Assembly: GCA_948144175.1 (NCBI GenBank)
Contig: CANXME010002317.1
Location: 2,418,001-2,482,000, forward strand
From: Closterium sp. NIES-65
Lineage: Eukaryota; Streptophyta; Zygnematophyceae; Desmidiales; Closteriaceae
Reading direction: 5' to 3'
DNA length: 64,000 nucleotides
Both the position numbers and the translations under genes were made by a program. Positions 10,560 through 21,700 of the stretch are shown piece after piece (the stretch's first letter is position 1; each line of letters begins with the position of its first letter). A model generated the notes under the pieces. The model ran no database searches. It had not been told where the DNA came from and saw only the letters and a list, made by a program, of their open reading frames with translations.

Positions 10560-11300
10560 TCAAGGCTCAGTGGTAACGCTTGACGAGGTTTCTGCAACGG
10601 CTCTTTCCGTGAAGGTGACTCTGCCTGCAAATGCTCTCTGAACTGCTGCTTCCAGGCTCTCCTTCAGCAAATTCTCCCTGTCAACATCCTCGATAAGGTC
10701 ACATCCCTGTACAAGTAAGTCCTCCTTATATCGAGTGCTGCCAGCGATGTCTGCTTGGACGTCCTCGTACAGATTCCGCACCGACTTGCGTGAAGCGCGG
10801 TACTTATGTACGAGCCGGCGTAAATTTCTGAGCCGTTGCATCCACTGCTTCTTTGAACATTGCTCTTGAGCTGCACGCTGGCGTTTAACTGAAACGGAAA
10901 CCGTCAACAGATAATGCAGGCAGGGGGTTGGGTCAATAAACGAACGGCTCAGGCTTACAAACAGGGTTTAAACGTCTAACTAAGACGGGTGCCGAAGACA
11001 AAGCTGCTAAAATGCTTCGCTGGGTGGAGTATAATAATTAGAAAAACGGAATGCTATTAAATGAAGGGATTGGATGTAACAGGACTCACTTTGCCACGCG
11101 TGCCCGTTATCGCGCTTTGCCGCCATGAGTAGACGCATGCGAAGACACGCGGAACGCATGAAGAGCGTCGGATTCCGGAATGGGACGGAGCGATCGGCTA
11201 GACGATGAAGCTGTGCAATCTGCCGGGTTTGACCTCCGTTGAGGGAGACTCCGTTAGGATACCCTCCGTTGAAATCAAGTTCAACTGCGACGAGCGCCAT
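10560..11300 (-). CDS. Divergent ribosomal protein eL19-like gene, two exons
   Basis: On the minus strand, exon 1 (11300-11090) starts at an ATG and ends before GTGAGT. Exon 2 (10888-10560) follows TTTCAG and ends in a stop. The join is in phase and gives 179 residues. Exon 2 contains W-M-x-R-x-R-x-LRRL-x-x-KYR-x-x-x-K, then a Y-x-D and a Gly. From memory this is the pattern of the eL19 core (WMRRMRVLRRL...KYR). AKR and GH-x(4)-KR upstream also match in spacing. The N-terminal 50 residues do not look like eL19. It may be a diverged paralogue, a pseudogene, or a gene whose true first exon I have missed. It faces away from the aconitase gene, so the two may share a promoter region. Confidence 0.45.
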
Positions 11301-12709
11301 GGTAAACCTCTAAACCTTTCAACGAATCAATCAACAAATTAAGGTGGGATTGTAGCTGAAAGAATAGATACTAATCAGGCCATGATCGTGTGAAGCGTAA
11401 TGATCGAAGAGCAGCTGCTTTCAGGCTACCATAGGGAGAGAACGGAAGAGATATGGCTTCATTTCTGAACATCATCCAGCCTAATAAATACTAAAGGAAT
11501 GAGCGATCACAAACCCATGGTGGTTGAGAGTTTATGGATGGATCAATCGTTCAGACATGGTATGCTTGGGTGCTTTTGCTAGTTCTGGCGATTATGTGGA
11601 AGCAGGGAACCCAGCAAGACAGGATTTATGGAAACGAATTCTGTCATCGGTAAGGTCAAGGACCAGAAAGCGTCAGCTCCACGGAAGGTGGAAATTTGGC
11701 GTGGCGGATGGGGAAGGGGAGGGGGGACGGGGAAGAGAGTGCTTGGCTGCAGAGACAGGGTGCTGTAGGTTTTGGGGGTGTGCAGGGGAGTGAGGAAGTG
11801 AGGGAGAGGTCGCGTGCGCTTCAAGTTCTCCCGACAAGTCCCGACTCCCGACCTCCGTTGACCATGCAGAGGCCGCGCGGATAGCTCCCTTCCGCGCAAG
11901 TTTCTCAGTGATTGACAAGATTGGATGGGCGAGCCGCGGGATGTCCCAGGCCACACATTTTTGGCGGCTCTCTGGGTTCAGGGTTTGTGGAAATGCGATT
12001 GAGCTGGAACATTTTATGAAACGTGGTGCGGTTCCTAGTGTTTATCTTTTATCAGCTGAAAGTGTATCGAGGATATCGCGTGCCTAGCGTAACCCGGGCG
12101 TGTGACATCTCCACGAAAACCACACTTCAAAACGAAGTTCGCCGACATTCCAGTTTCCATTCGCCACGCACAAGCTTCAGATTCTTTGCCCCGAACCCGC
12201 CACCTCGACATGTATCCACGTGGATCCCCGACACGGTGACGCCAAATGTGGTCCCCCGGACCCCCGCTGGGTCGCAGATGTGCAATCCAGATCGGTGGTC
12301 CCACCCACCCCATCAGCTTCCTGGTTTCGCTCACTCGTCCAGCTCACCCGATTGGACCACAGGGAACTCCAGCTCATGACCACCATTTCTCATGCAGAGT
12401 GCCCAGGCAATCCAACCAGAACCAGAGTCTGCATTTCCAGATTTCTGAAATCTTGTTTTGCTACAGGCAAGGCAGAAGAGATTCCTGTGACTTGCAAAAG
12501 TGCTTGGATCGCTGCTCGCTAATTACCACGCTATACAGCGTGATAGTCTTGCTCTCTGGTTTGGTATTTCCGAGCGAGATAGTTTCCTTGCGTGAATTGC
12601 GTAGCGTTCCGATTCGATCAGGTACATTACCATTGTCCGTCACCGCTGGAAGTTTCCCCGACCTGACCTCAGATCGACTCTGACGTTAGCGTTTCCCCTT
12701 TGCAGAGCC
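11301..12709. promoter_or_regulatory. Divergent intergenic region, promoter and 5' leader of aconitase
   Basis: This 1.4-kb stretch separates two head-to-head genes. Its right end is a leader intron or exon: TTTGCAG at 12699-12705 is a good acceptor four bases before the aconitase ATG (12710), so at least one upstream leader exon is expected. A mitochondrial presequence encoded upstream cannot be excluded. A 6-bp stem (CACGCT/AGCGTG) lies at about 12527-12542. I could not identify a convincing TATA box or the upstream donor. Confidence 0.4.
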
Positions 12710-15700
12710 ATGGCGAACCCGTACCAGCGCTTGCTGACCGAGCTGCCGAACCCTGATGGCGGCTCCTTTGGCTCGTATTACAGCCTCCCCGCGCTCAACG
12801 ACCCTCGCATCGGTACTTACTGATACGATCCCTTATGTTTTTTCTTATTTCTTTCGCCAATATATATTCAAACTTCCGTTTTCATGACTCGTTCCACCTG
12901 ATGTCTGTTTCTTTGCCATGCAGATGAGCTGCCAATCTCCATTCGGTATCTTTTGGAGTCCGCCATTCGCAACTGCGATAATTTCCAGGTCATGGAGAAG
13001 GATATCGAAAAGATCCTGGACTGGGCCAACACCTCCCAGCACCAAGTCGAGATCCCGTTCAAGCCTGCGCGTGTCATCCTGCAGGTTCGTACTCGCTTCT
13101 CTCGTGTTGTTCGCCCTTTTTCGTTAAATTTAGTCGAATTTGTCGTCAGATTGCGCCGTGTCGCGTGTTGCATTTCTTTGTGTATCAGGCCTGACGACTT
13201 TGTGTGTGGGAATTTCTGTGCCGTTACTGTTTGATCAGGATTTCACTGGCGTTCCCGCTGTTGTGGACCTTGCTGCGATGAGGGACGCCATGAAGGAGTC
13301 TGGCGGCGATCCGAATGCCATCAACCCTCAGGTGCCGTTCAATGATTGAAACTAATTATGCTGTTTTCTGTTGCTTTGACTCACCTAAGATTCAACATCA
13401 ATTCGGCTCATGCTATCGCTTTTCACGCACATGTTGAACTTCATTAAAGCTGTACCGTTTGAATCTGTGAACTTGCTGCTGGTACGCGCCTAATGTTAAT
13501 TACCGGCTCAATGCCATCCAATTATAGGTGCCTGTAGATCTGGTTGTCGACCATGTTTGCAATGCAGGAGCTTTCATCAACTCTGCAGCCTCCAGCTTTC
13601 CCTCGTTTTGAGAACCTTAGCCCTCATTCAGGTCTCAATTCTGTCCTACCGCAGGTCTCTGTGGATCTTATGATCGTCCTCTCGGTGCAAGTGGATTACG
13701 TAGGGGCGTTCAACGCGGTGAGCCTTCTGAGGCACCTCCAAATCTGTCCAACCCGTCCCTCTATTCCCTCCCCCCCCGCAACCCCCCCCCCCCCCCCCCC
13801 CCCTGCAAACCTCGCCCTTCTCCCCACTCCCCCCACCAGGTGCCAGTGGATCTGGTGATCGGCCACTCGGTGCAGGTGGACTACGGGGGGGTATCCAACA
13901 CGCTGAGCCTTCTGAGGCGCCTTGGAGTCAATTCTGTCCATCCCGCGCTTTCCCTCCCCCCTCTTCCCCTTCCCCTCCTCCCCCCTTTCCCCCACCAGGT
14001 TCCCGTGGATCTGGTGATCGACCACTCGGTGCAGGTGGACTACGCGGGGGCGTCCAACGCGCTGAGCCTCAACATGGAGCGCGAGTTCGAGCGCAACAGG
14101 GAGAGGTTCGCGTTTCTCAAGTGGGGCTCCAAGGCCTTCAGCAACATGCTCGTGGTCCCGCCTGGCGCTGGCATCGTGCACCAGGTGCGTTTTCTGGGTT
14201 TCAAGGTCTTCAGCAACAGGGAGAGGTTCCAAGGTCCTCAAGTGGGGCTCCAAGGAGTTCAGCAACATGCTCGTCGTGCCGCCTGGAGCTGGCATTGTTC
14301 ACCAGGTGCGTTCTCTTGGTTAGCCTGCTCTTTCAGTGGGGTTCTTCGAAGTGCCTGGCGCTGGCATCATGGACCAGCTCAGTGCCTTGCTGATCCCTGG
14401 GGGGGGGGTCTTTCAGGATGTTTTTTGGATTACCTGAAATTGGCATCGAGCACCAGTTAACTGCCCTCGCGGCTTTGGGGGAAAGCTCTCAGGATGGTCT
14501 TTGGAGGACTTGGGGATGGCATCACGCACCAGGTGAGTCTCCTCGAATGACCTGGCCCTGCCATCGTGCATCGGGTGATGGCGCTGGCTGTTTTTGAAAG
14601 GGGCGCTCAGGATGGTTTGTTTGAGTACCTGCTGTTGGCATCATGCACCAGGTGACTTCTCTGGCTTCACCTGATCGCTCGTGATATGTACAGGATTACA
14701 TCACTGGTGGGAAGAATTCATCCCCTTTCTTGCTCACATTGCATTGAGAAAAATGGGCATTGGCAGTGTATGTGCGAAGCGCAGGTGAACCAGCAGTACC
14801 TTGCGCAAGCGGTGGTGATGGTCATCAACAGGCTCCTTTTTTTTTTTCAGAACTCCCTGAAATTTTAGTGACGGTCGCATGTCCCTGCATTGCATGTGCA
14901 GGTGAATCTGGAGTACCTGGCACGGGTGGTGATGGACATCAACGGGCTGCTCTACCCGGACAGCGTTGTTGGCACCGACTCCCACACCACCATGATCGAC
15001 GGGCTCGGCGTCGCAGGCTGGGGCGTGGGGGGCATCGAGGCCGAAGCAGCCATGCTCGGGCAGGCTCTTCAGTTTTCCAGGATTTCCACCAAATAGCACT
15101 GTCGCTTGTTCCTGTGGTGCATGTGCAGGTGAATCTGGAATATCTCGCACGGGTGGTGATGGACATCAACGGGCTGCTCTACCCCGACAGCGTTGTCGGC
15201 ACCGACTCCCACACCACCATGATCGACGGGCTCGGCGTCGCAGGCTGGGGCGTGGGGGGCATCGAGGCCGAAGCAGCCATGCTCGGGCAGGCCATGAGCA
15301 TGGTCCTCCCGCAAGTCGTGGGCTTTAAGCTCACGGGAAAACTCCAGCCGGGAGTTACTGCCACGGACCTCGTCCTCACGTGTACGCAGATGCTGAGGAA
15401 GCACGGCGTGGTGGGGAAATTCGTGGAGTTTTACGGGGAGGGGACGAGGGAGCTGTCTCTGGCGGACCGGGCGACGGTGGCGAATATGTCGCCAGAGTAC
15501 GGGGCGACGATGGGGTTCTTTCCTGTGGATTCAGTGACGCTGCAGTATCTGAGGGTGACCGGGAGGGATGAGACGAAGCTGAAGCAGATTGAGACGTACA
15601 TGCGCGCGAACAATCTGTTCATGGACCATACCACTGTGAGTTGACAATCTTTTGTTTCAGCTGTGTATGCTGATTAGCACGGGGAGGGGACGAGGGAGCT

Positions 15701-18700
15701 GTCTCTGGCGGATCTGGCGACGGTGGCGAATATGTCGCCTGAGTACGGGGCGACGATGGGGTTCTTTCCTGTGGATTCGGTGACGCTGCAGTATCTGAGG
15801 GTTACCGGGAGGGATGAGACGAAGCTGAAGCAGATCGAGATGTACATGCGCGCGAACAATCTGTTCATGGACCATACCACTGTGAGTTGACAATCTTTTG
15901 TTTCAGCTGTGTATGCTGATTAGCACGGGGAGGGGACGAGGGAGCTGTCTCTGGCGGACCGGGCGACGGTGGCGAATATGTCGCCAGAGTATGGGGCGAC
16001 CATGGGGTTCTTCCCGGTGGATTCGGTGACGCTGCAGTACTTGAGGGTTACGGGGAGGGATGAGACGAAGCTGAGGCAGATTGAGGCGTACATGCGCGCC
16101 AACCACCTGTTCATGGACCATGCAACCGTGATTTTGACTGTAGCTTCTCAAATTTGCATGCTGATCAGCCTAAACACCCCATCATGGACCATGGCACTGT
16201 GACAGGCATGTCTCATTGGCTCACCTGCAATCTACTCCCCTGCACCTTCCCCCCAGCACCTTCTCCCCTGCACCTTCCCCCCTGCACCTTCCCCCCTGCA
16301 CCTTCCCCCCTGCACCTTCCCCCCTGCACCTTCTCACCTGCACCTTCTCACCTGCACCTTCCCCCCTGCACCTTCCCCCCAGCACCTTCCCCCCTGCACC
16401 TTCCCCCCTGCACCTTCCCCCTTGCACCTTCTTTCCTGCACCTTCTCACCTGCACCTTCTCACCTGCACCTTCTCACCTGCACCTTCTATCTTCATCCTG
16501 ATTCAGCGCATCTGCCTGTGTCTTTCTGTGGATCCTTGCGTGTATCACCTCTCCCCGCCAGGCTGGTGTGTTTAGAGTCGACTCAAAACCCACCTGCACC
16601 TTCTACCTCCATCCTGATTCAGCGCGTTTGCCTGTGTCTTCCCTGTGGATCCTTGTGTGCATCACCTGTTTCCCCCCCAGGCCAGAAAGGCAGACTTATG
16701 AGTTGACTCAAAAGTCAACGTCTACCTTCGTCCTGATTCAACGCGTTTGCCTCTGTCTTCCCCGTGGATCCTTGCGTGCATCACCTTTTCCTACCCCAGG
16801 TTGGAGAGGCGGAGGCCAAGTGCAAGTACTCGCCCTCCTTGGAGCTAGGCCCTGCTACTGTGGAGCCCTGCGCCTTTGGAGAACATACCTCTTAAAGTAT
16901 CCTCCGTATTGCCCTTTTATCCTTGCTTTTCCTGTCATCCGTGTCATCTGTGTCATCTACCAGGCTGGAGAGGCGGAGGCCAAGCGCAAGTACTCGTCCT
17001 ACTTGGAGCTAGACCTCGCCACGGTGGAGCCCTGCGTCTCTGGACCCAAGAGGTGGGGGCGACGTGGCTTTCTAAACCCAGGAAACGAGCAAGCAATATC
17101 ACTGCTCAATTTGTTGTTTTCATCATGCATGAGTGCTCCGCCATCTCTAATTGTTCTCCTTCTCCTGTTGATGCGCCTCTTCCCCTTCCCCTCATTGTAT
17201 TTCCCGTGGCTGGTTACCTGCTTTGCTTGGTTCCTTGCAGGCCGCATGACCTTGTTGACTTTTGAGTCGACTTTTGAGTGGAGTTGACTTTCGAAAAGTT
17301 TTCCCCTTCCCCTCACTCTATCTCCCGTGGCTGGCTGGTTACCTGCTTTGCTTGGTTCCTTGCAGGCCGCATGACCGAGTGACTTTGAAGACCATGAAGT
17401 CCGACTGGCACGCTTGCCTCGACAACCCTGTCGGTTTCAAGGCAAGTCTCTTCATCATTCCAGCACGTCTCTTTCATGTTCCCACCTAGCCCTCTTCCCA
17501 ATCTCAAACCCATCACCTACACTAGTAGTGACTGTGCTATGCTGTCCCGTTTCTACCCAACTTCATGCCCTCGCCCATCCCCAAGGCTTTGCCATTCCCA
17601 ACGCGCTGCAGGGCAAGGCAGTGAAGGTGCTGCTAAACCCTAGACAAAGTGGAATCCGAGCTGGTGCACGGCTCTGTTGCTGTCATCGCCGCCATCACCT
17701 CCTGCACCTCCTGCACCAACACGTCCAACCCGTCTCCTCCTTGTGCCCCTGTGCTGTGCCCTCTCTCCATTTCCCCAGGGTTTTGCTATCCCTAAGGCCC
17801 AGCAGGGCAAGGCAGTGAAGGTGCTGCTAAACCCTAGACAAAGTGGAATCCGAGCTGCTGGTGCACGGCTCTGTTGTTGTCATCGCTGCCATCACCTCAT
17901 GCACCAACACGTCCAACCCCTCCTTGTGCCTGTCTCTTGCCTCAACTTCCCTGTAGGTGACTGACTGACTGTGCTGTTTCTGCCTCTACCCCACTCACTG
18001 CCCTCTCCCGTCCACAGGGCTTCGCCATCCCCAAGGCGCAGCAGGACAAGGCAGTGAAGGTGACTCTCAAGGAAGGGGCGGAGTGTGAGCTGAAGCACGG
18101 ATCCGTGGTCATTGCTGCCACGTCAACCCCTCCTTGTGCCTGTGCTGTGCTCTCTCTCCATTTCCACAGGGCTTCGCGATCCCTAAGGCCCAGCAGGACA
18201 AGGCAGTGAAGGTGACTCTCAAGGAAGGGGTGGAATCCGAGCTGAAGCACGGATCCGTGGTCATTGCTGCCATCACCTCCTGCACCAACACGTCCAACCC
18301 GTCGGTGATGCTGGCGGCAGCGATCGTGGCGAAGAAGGCGAGTGAGAGGGGGCTCCAGGTGAAGCCGTACGTGAAGACGAGCCTGGCCCCTGGCTCCAAC
18401 GTCGTCACCAAGTACCTGGAGGCCAGGTGAGGGGGGCCGGTGGCTGTGTGCTGTTCCTGGTTAGCCAGGGGGTTCTGGGTTTATGCAAGGGGGCGTAGGT
18501 GATGCTGGCGGTAGCCATTGTGGCGAAGAAGGCGAGTGAGAGGGGGCTGCAGGTGAAGCCGTATGTGAAGACGAGCCTGGCGCCTGGCTCCAACATCGTC
18601 ACCAAGTACCTGGAGGCCAGGTGAGAGGGGTTTAGGGTTGGGGTCTTTGGGGTTGTGTTTCCAGTCAGAAGGTTCTGGGTTTAGGCAAGGGTGTAAGTAA

Positions 18701-21700
18701 GGAAGCATCTAGCTGCAGCATAGGGAGAATGAAAGGGGGCTCCAGGTGAAGCCATACGTGAAGACGAGCCTGGCCCCTGGGTCCAACGTCGTCATCAAGT
18801 ACCTCGAGGCCAGGTGAGGAGCTCGGGTTGTGTGTTCCTGGTAGGAAGGTTCTGGGTTTATGCAATTGGCTGAAGGAAGGAAGCATCTGGCAGCAACATA
18901 GACAGAACCCGTCACTTACGCCTGCATTTTATGCTTCGAGAACCGACCCACTTTTTGCGCTTCCTTCTGTTGATTTTCCCCTCTCTCTGCAGTGGCATCC
19001 TCCCGGCTCTCGAGTGTCATGGCTTGCTCGTGGTGAATTTTGCTGCACCACGTGCAATGGGAGCTCATTCTGCCTCTTTTCTTTCCTCCTCTCCGTCTTT
19101 GTTTCCCTCGTTCCTCTCTCTGTGTGCAGTGGTCTTCTCCCAGCTCTGGAGGGGCAGGGCTTCCACGTGGTGGGCTATGGCTGCACCACGTGCATTGGGA
19201 ACTCAGCCATCCTCTGGACCCTCCTCCTCTTGATCCTTATTTCCCCCTATCTTTGTGCAGTGGCCTCCTGCCAGCTCTGGAGGGCCAGGGCTTCCACGTG
19301 GTGGGCTATGGCTGCACCACGTGCACTGACTCATAACCCTCCGCTCCCTCTACCCGCCTTTCCTCCTCTTCCCTCTCTTTTATGCAGTGGACTCCTGCCA
19401 GCTCTGGAGGGCCAGGGCTTCCACGTGGTGGGCTATGGCTGCACCACGTGCACTGACTCATAACCCTCCGCTCCCTCTACCCGCCTTCCCTCCTCTTCCC
19501 TCTCTTTTATGCAGTGGACTCCTGCCAGCTCTGGAGGGCCAGGGCTTCCACGTGGTGGGCTATGGCTGCACCACGTGCATTGGGAACGCATGCGTCTCCT
19601 TTCCCTTTTCTCTCCTTCCCTCCTCTCTCTTGTGTCTTCAGTGGCCTCCTCCCGGCTTTGGAGGGCCAGGGCTTTCACGTGGTGGGCTATGGCTGCACAA
19701 CGTGCATTGGGAACTCGGGGGAGATTCACGAGGCCGTTGGACAGGCCATCGCTGACAACGGTATGTTCAGCAGTGGCATACCCTACAGAGGCCCAAGCTA
19801 GAGTTCATCTCATCTATTCCTACTCATGCTTTCCGATAAGCATATCCGGATAACGCCACGTGCATTGGGAACTCGGGGGAGATTCACAAGGCCGTTGGAC
19901 AGGCCATTGCTGACAACGGTACGTATGCCACGGTTGACGCTGAAAGGGTGTAGCCTGGCAATTATCTTGGCAAAAAACTGCTCTCTCACGTACATCCATT
20001 CACCAGAGCCCATTTTGAGACGTCTCAAAACTGCTCTCTCACGTGCATCCATTCACCAGAGCTAACCTCTTCTCTCACTTCCCCCCTTCCCCCTCTGTTT
20101 CTTCTGTCCCTCTACACAACATCGGGCCTGGTGGCTGCAGCGGTACTTCCTGGTAACCACAACTTCGAGGGTCGCTTTCATCTTCTCACTCGGACTGACT
20201 TTTGAGAATTCTCAAAAGTCATTCCAATATGGCTGCAGTGGTACTTCCTGGTAACCACAACTTCGAGGGTCGCATTCATATTCTCACTCGGACCAAACCC
20301 TCCTCCCTTCTCTCTTCCCTTCAACCCACACATCAACAGACCTTGTCGCAGCAGCAGTGCTGTCTAGTAACCACGACGTTGGGGGCTGTGCCCATCCTCT
20401 TACCCAAGCCTACCCTCCTTCCTTTTCCCTTCGCTGTTTCCCCCCTTCTCTTCCCCTCCATCTCGCCCACGAATCAACAGACCTGGTGGCGGCAGCGGTG
20501 CTGTCCGGTAACCGTAACTTTGAAGGGCGTGTGCATCCCCTCACCCGAGCCAACTACCTTGCATCCCCGCCCCTCGTCGTGGCATACGCGCTTGCTGGCA
20601 CGGTGAGTAGAATGTGCTACTGTCATGGGTGTATGCCTTTGTTCCCCTCACCCGAGCCAACTACCTTGCATCCCCGCCCCTCGTCGTGGCATACGCGTTT
20701 GCTGGCACGGTGAGTAGAATGTGCTACTGTCATGGGTGTATGCCTTTGTTCCCCTCACCCGAGCCAACTACCTTGCATCCCCGCCCCTCGTCGTGGCATA
20801 CGCGCTTGCTGGCACGGTGAGTAGAAAGTGCTACTGTCATGGGTGTATGCCTTTGTTCCCCTCACCCGAGCCAACCACCTTGCATCCCCGCCCCTTGTCG
20901 TGGCATACGTGCTTGCTGGCACGGTAAATTCAGATTGCTTTCTGGCTGGTGGCTGGAATTCATGCTGTGTCGTTGTCAGAAACAACCCTTGTTAGAATCA
21001 ACTGTCTACCTTGCATCCCCGTCCGCCGCCGCGGCATAGCTTTTGCTGGCATGGTAGGTGTTCAGCTGGCTTACTGTTTCTCCTGTATCACTCCCCTTTA
21101 TTGTCACACGCGCCCATGTTTCTTTCGTTCATTACATGACCACAATTTCTCAGGTGGACATTGACTTTGAGACGGAGCCCATCCGCGCGGACGAGGGTGT
21201 GAAGAGGTGTTTCTGAAAGACGTTTTCCTTCCCTTCCACATGCACATGGTTCATTCATTCACAACATGACAATCTTGCCATTCCTCCCCTTTTTCTTTTT
21301 TGCGTGCATGGTTCCTCCATCCATCACATGACCACATTCTCAGGTGGACATTGGCTTCGAGACGGAGCCAATCAGCACGGACGAGGGTGTGAAGAGGTGT
21401 TTCTGAAAGACGTTTTCCTTCGCTCCCACATGCACATGGTTCATTCACATCATGACAATCCTCACAGGTGGACATTGACTTCGAGGCGGAGGTTATTGGC
21501 ACGGACAAGGACGGCAAGGAGGTGTTCCTCCGAGACATCTGGCAACATAAGCCGCACCAGGCCCTACCAAACGTCTCCCCTCTTTCTCCCCTGCACGTGT
21601 TGTCAATTCACATCATGACCACATTCTCAGGTGGACATTGACTTTGAGACGGAGCCCATCGGCACTGACAAGGACGGCAAGGAGGTGTTTCTGAGAGACA

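Larger units (their letters stand above)
16490..16963 (+). repeat. About 115-bp repeats and decayed acceptor-side copies of exon 6
   Basis: The segment ATCCTGATTCAGCGC...TGTGGATCCTTG...ATCACC...CAGG occurs three times, each ending in an acceptor and a fragment of exon 6 start. The third (16799 to about 16880) matches exon 6 well ([10 protein letters not shown]) but is degraded. Intact exon 6 begins at 16964. Confidence 0.75.

Noticed and set aside
12525..12545. Iron-responsive element in the aconitase leader
   Set aside because: A small 6-bp stem is present, but neither the CAGUG loop nor the bulged C of an IRE is seen.
12246..12683. 145-codon frame upstream of aconitase as a mitochondrial presequence
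   Set aside because: It is not in a phase that I could connect to exon 1 with a visible donor, and its composition is not presequence-like.
16216..16575. 119-codon frame in aconitase intron 5
   Set aside because: It is a translation of the 14-bp minisatellite.
20838..21240. Separate genes suggested by short frames between exon copies
   Set aside because: All are fragments of exon 10 and 11 copies and intron sequence.
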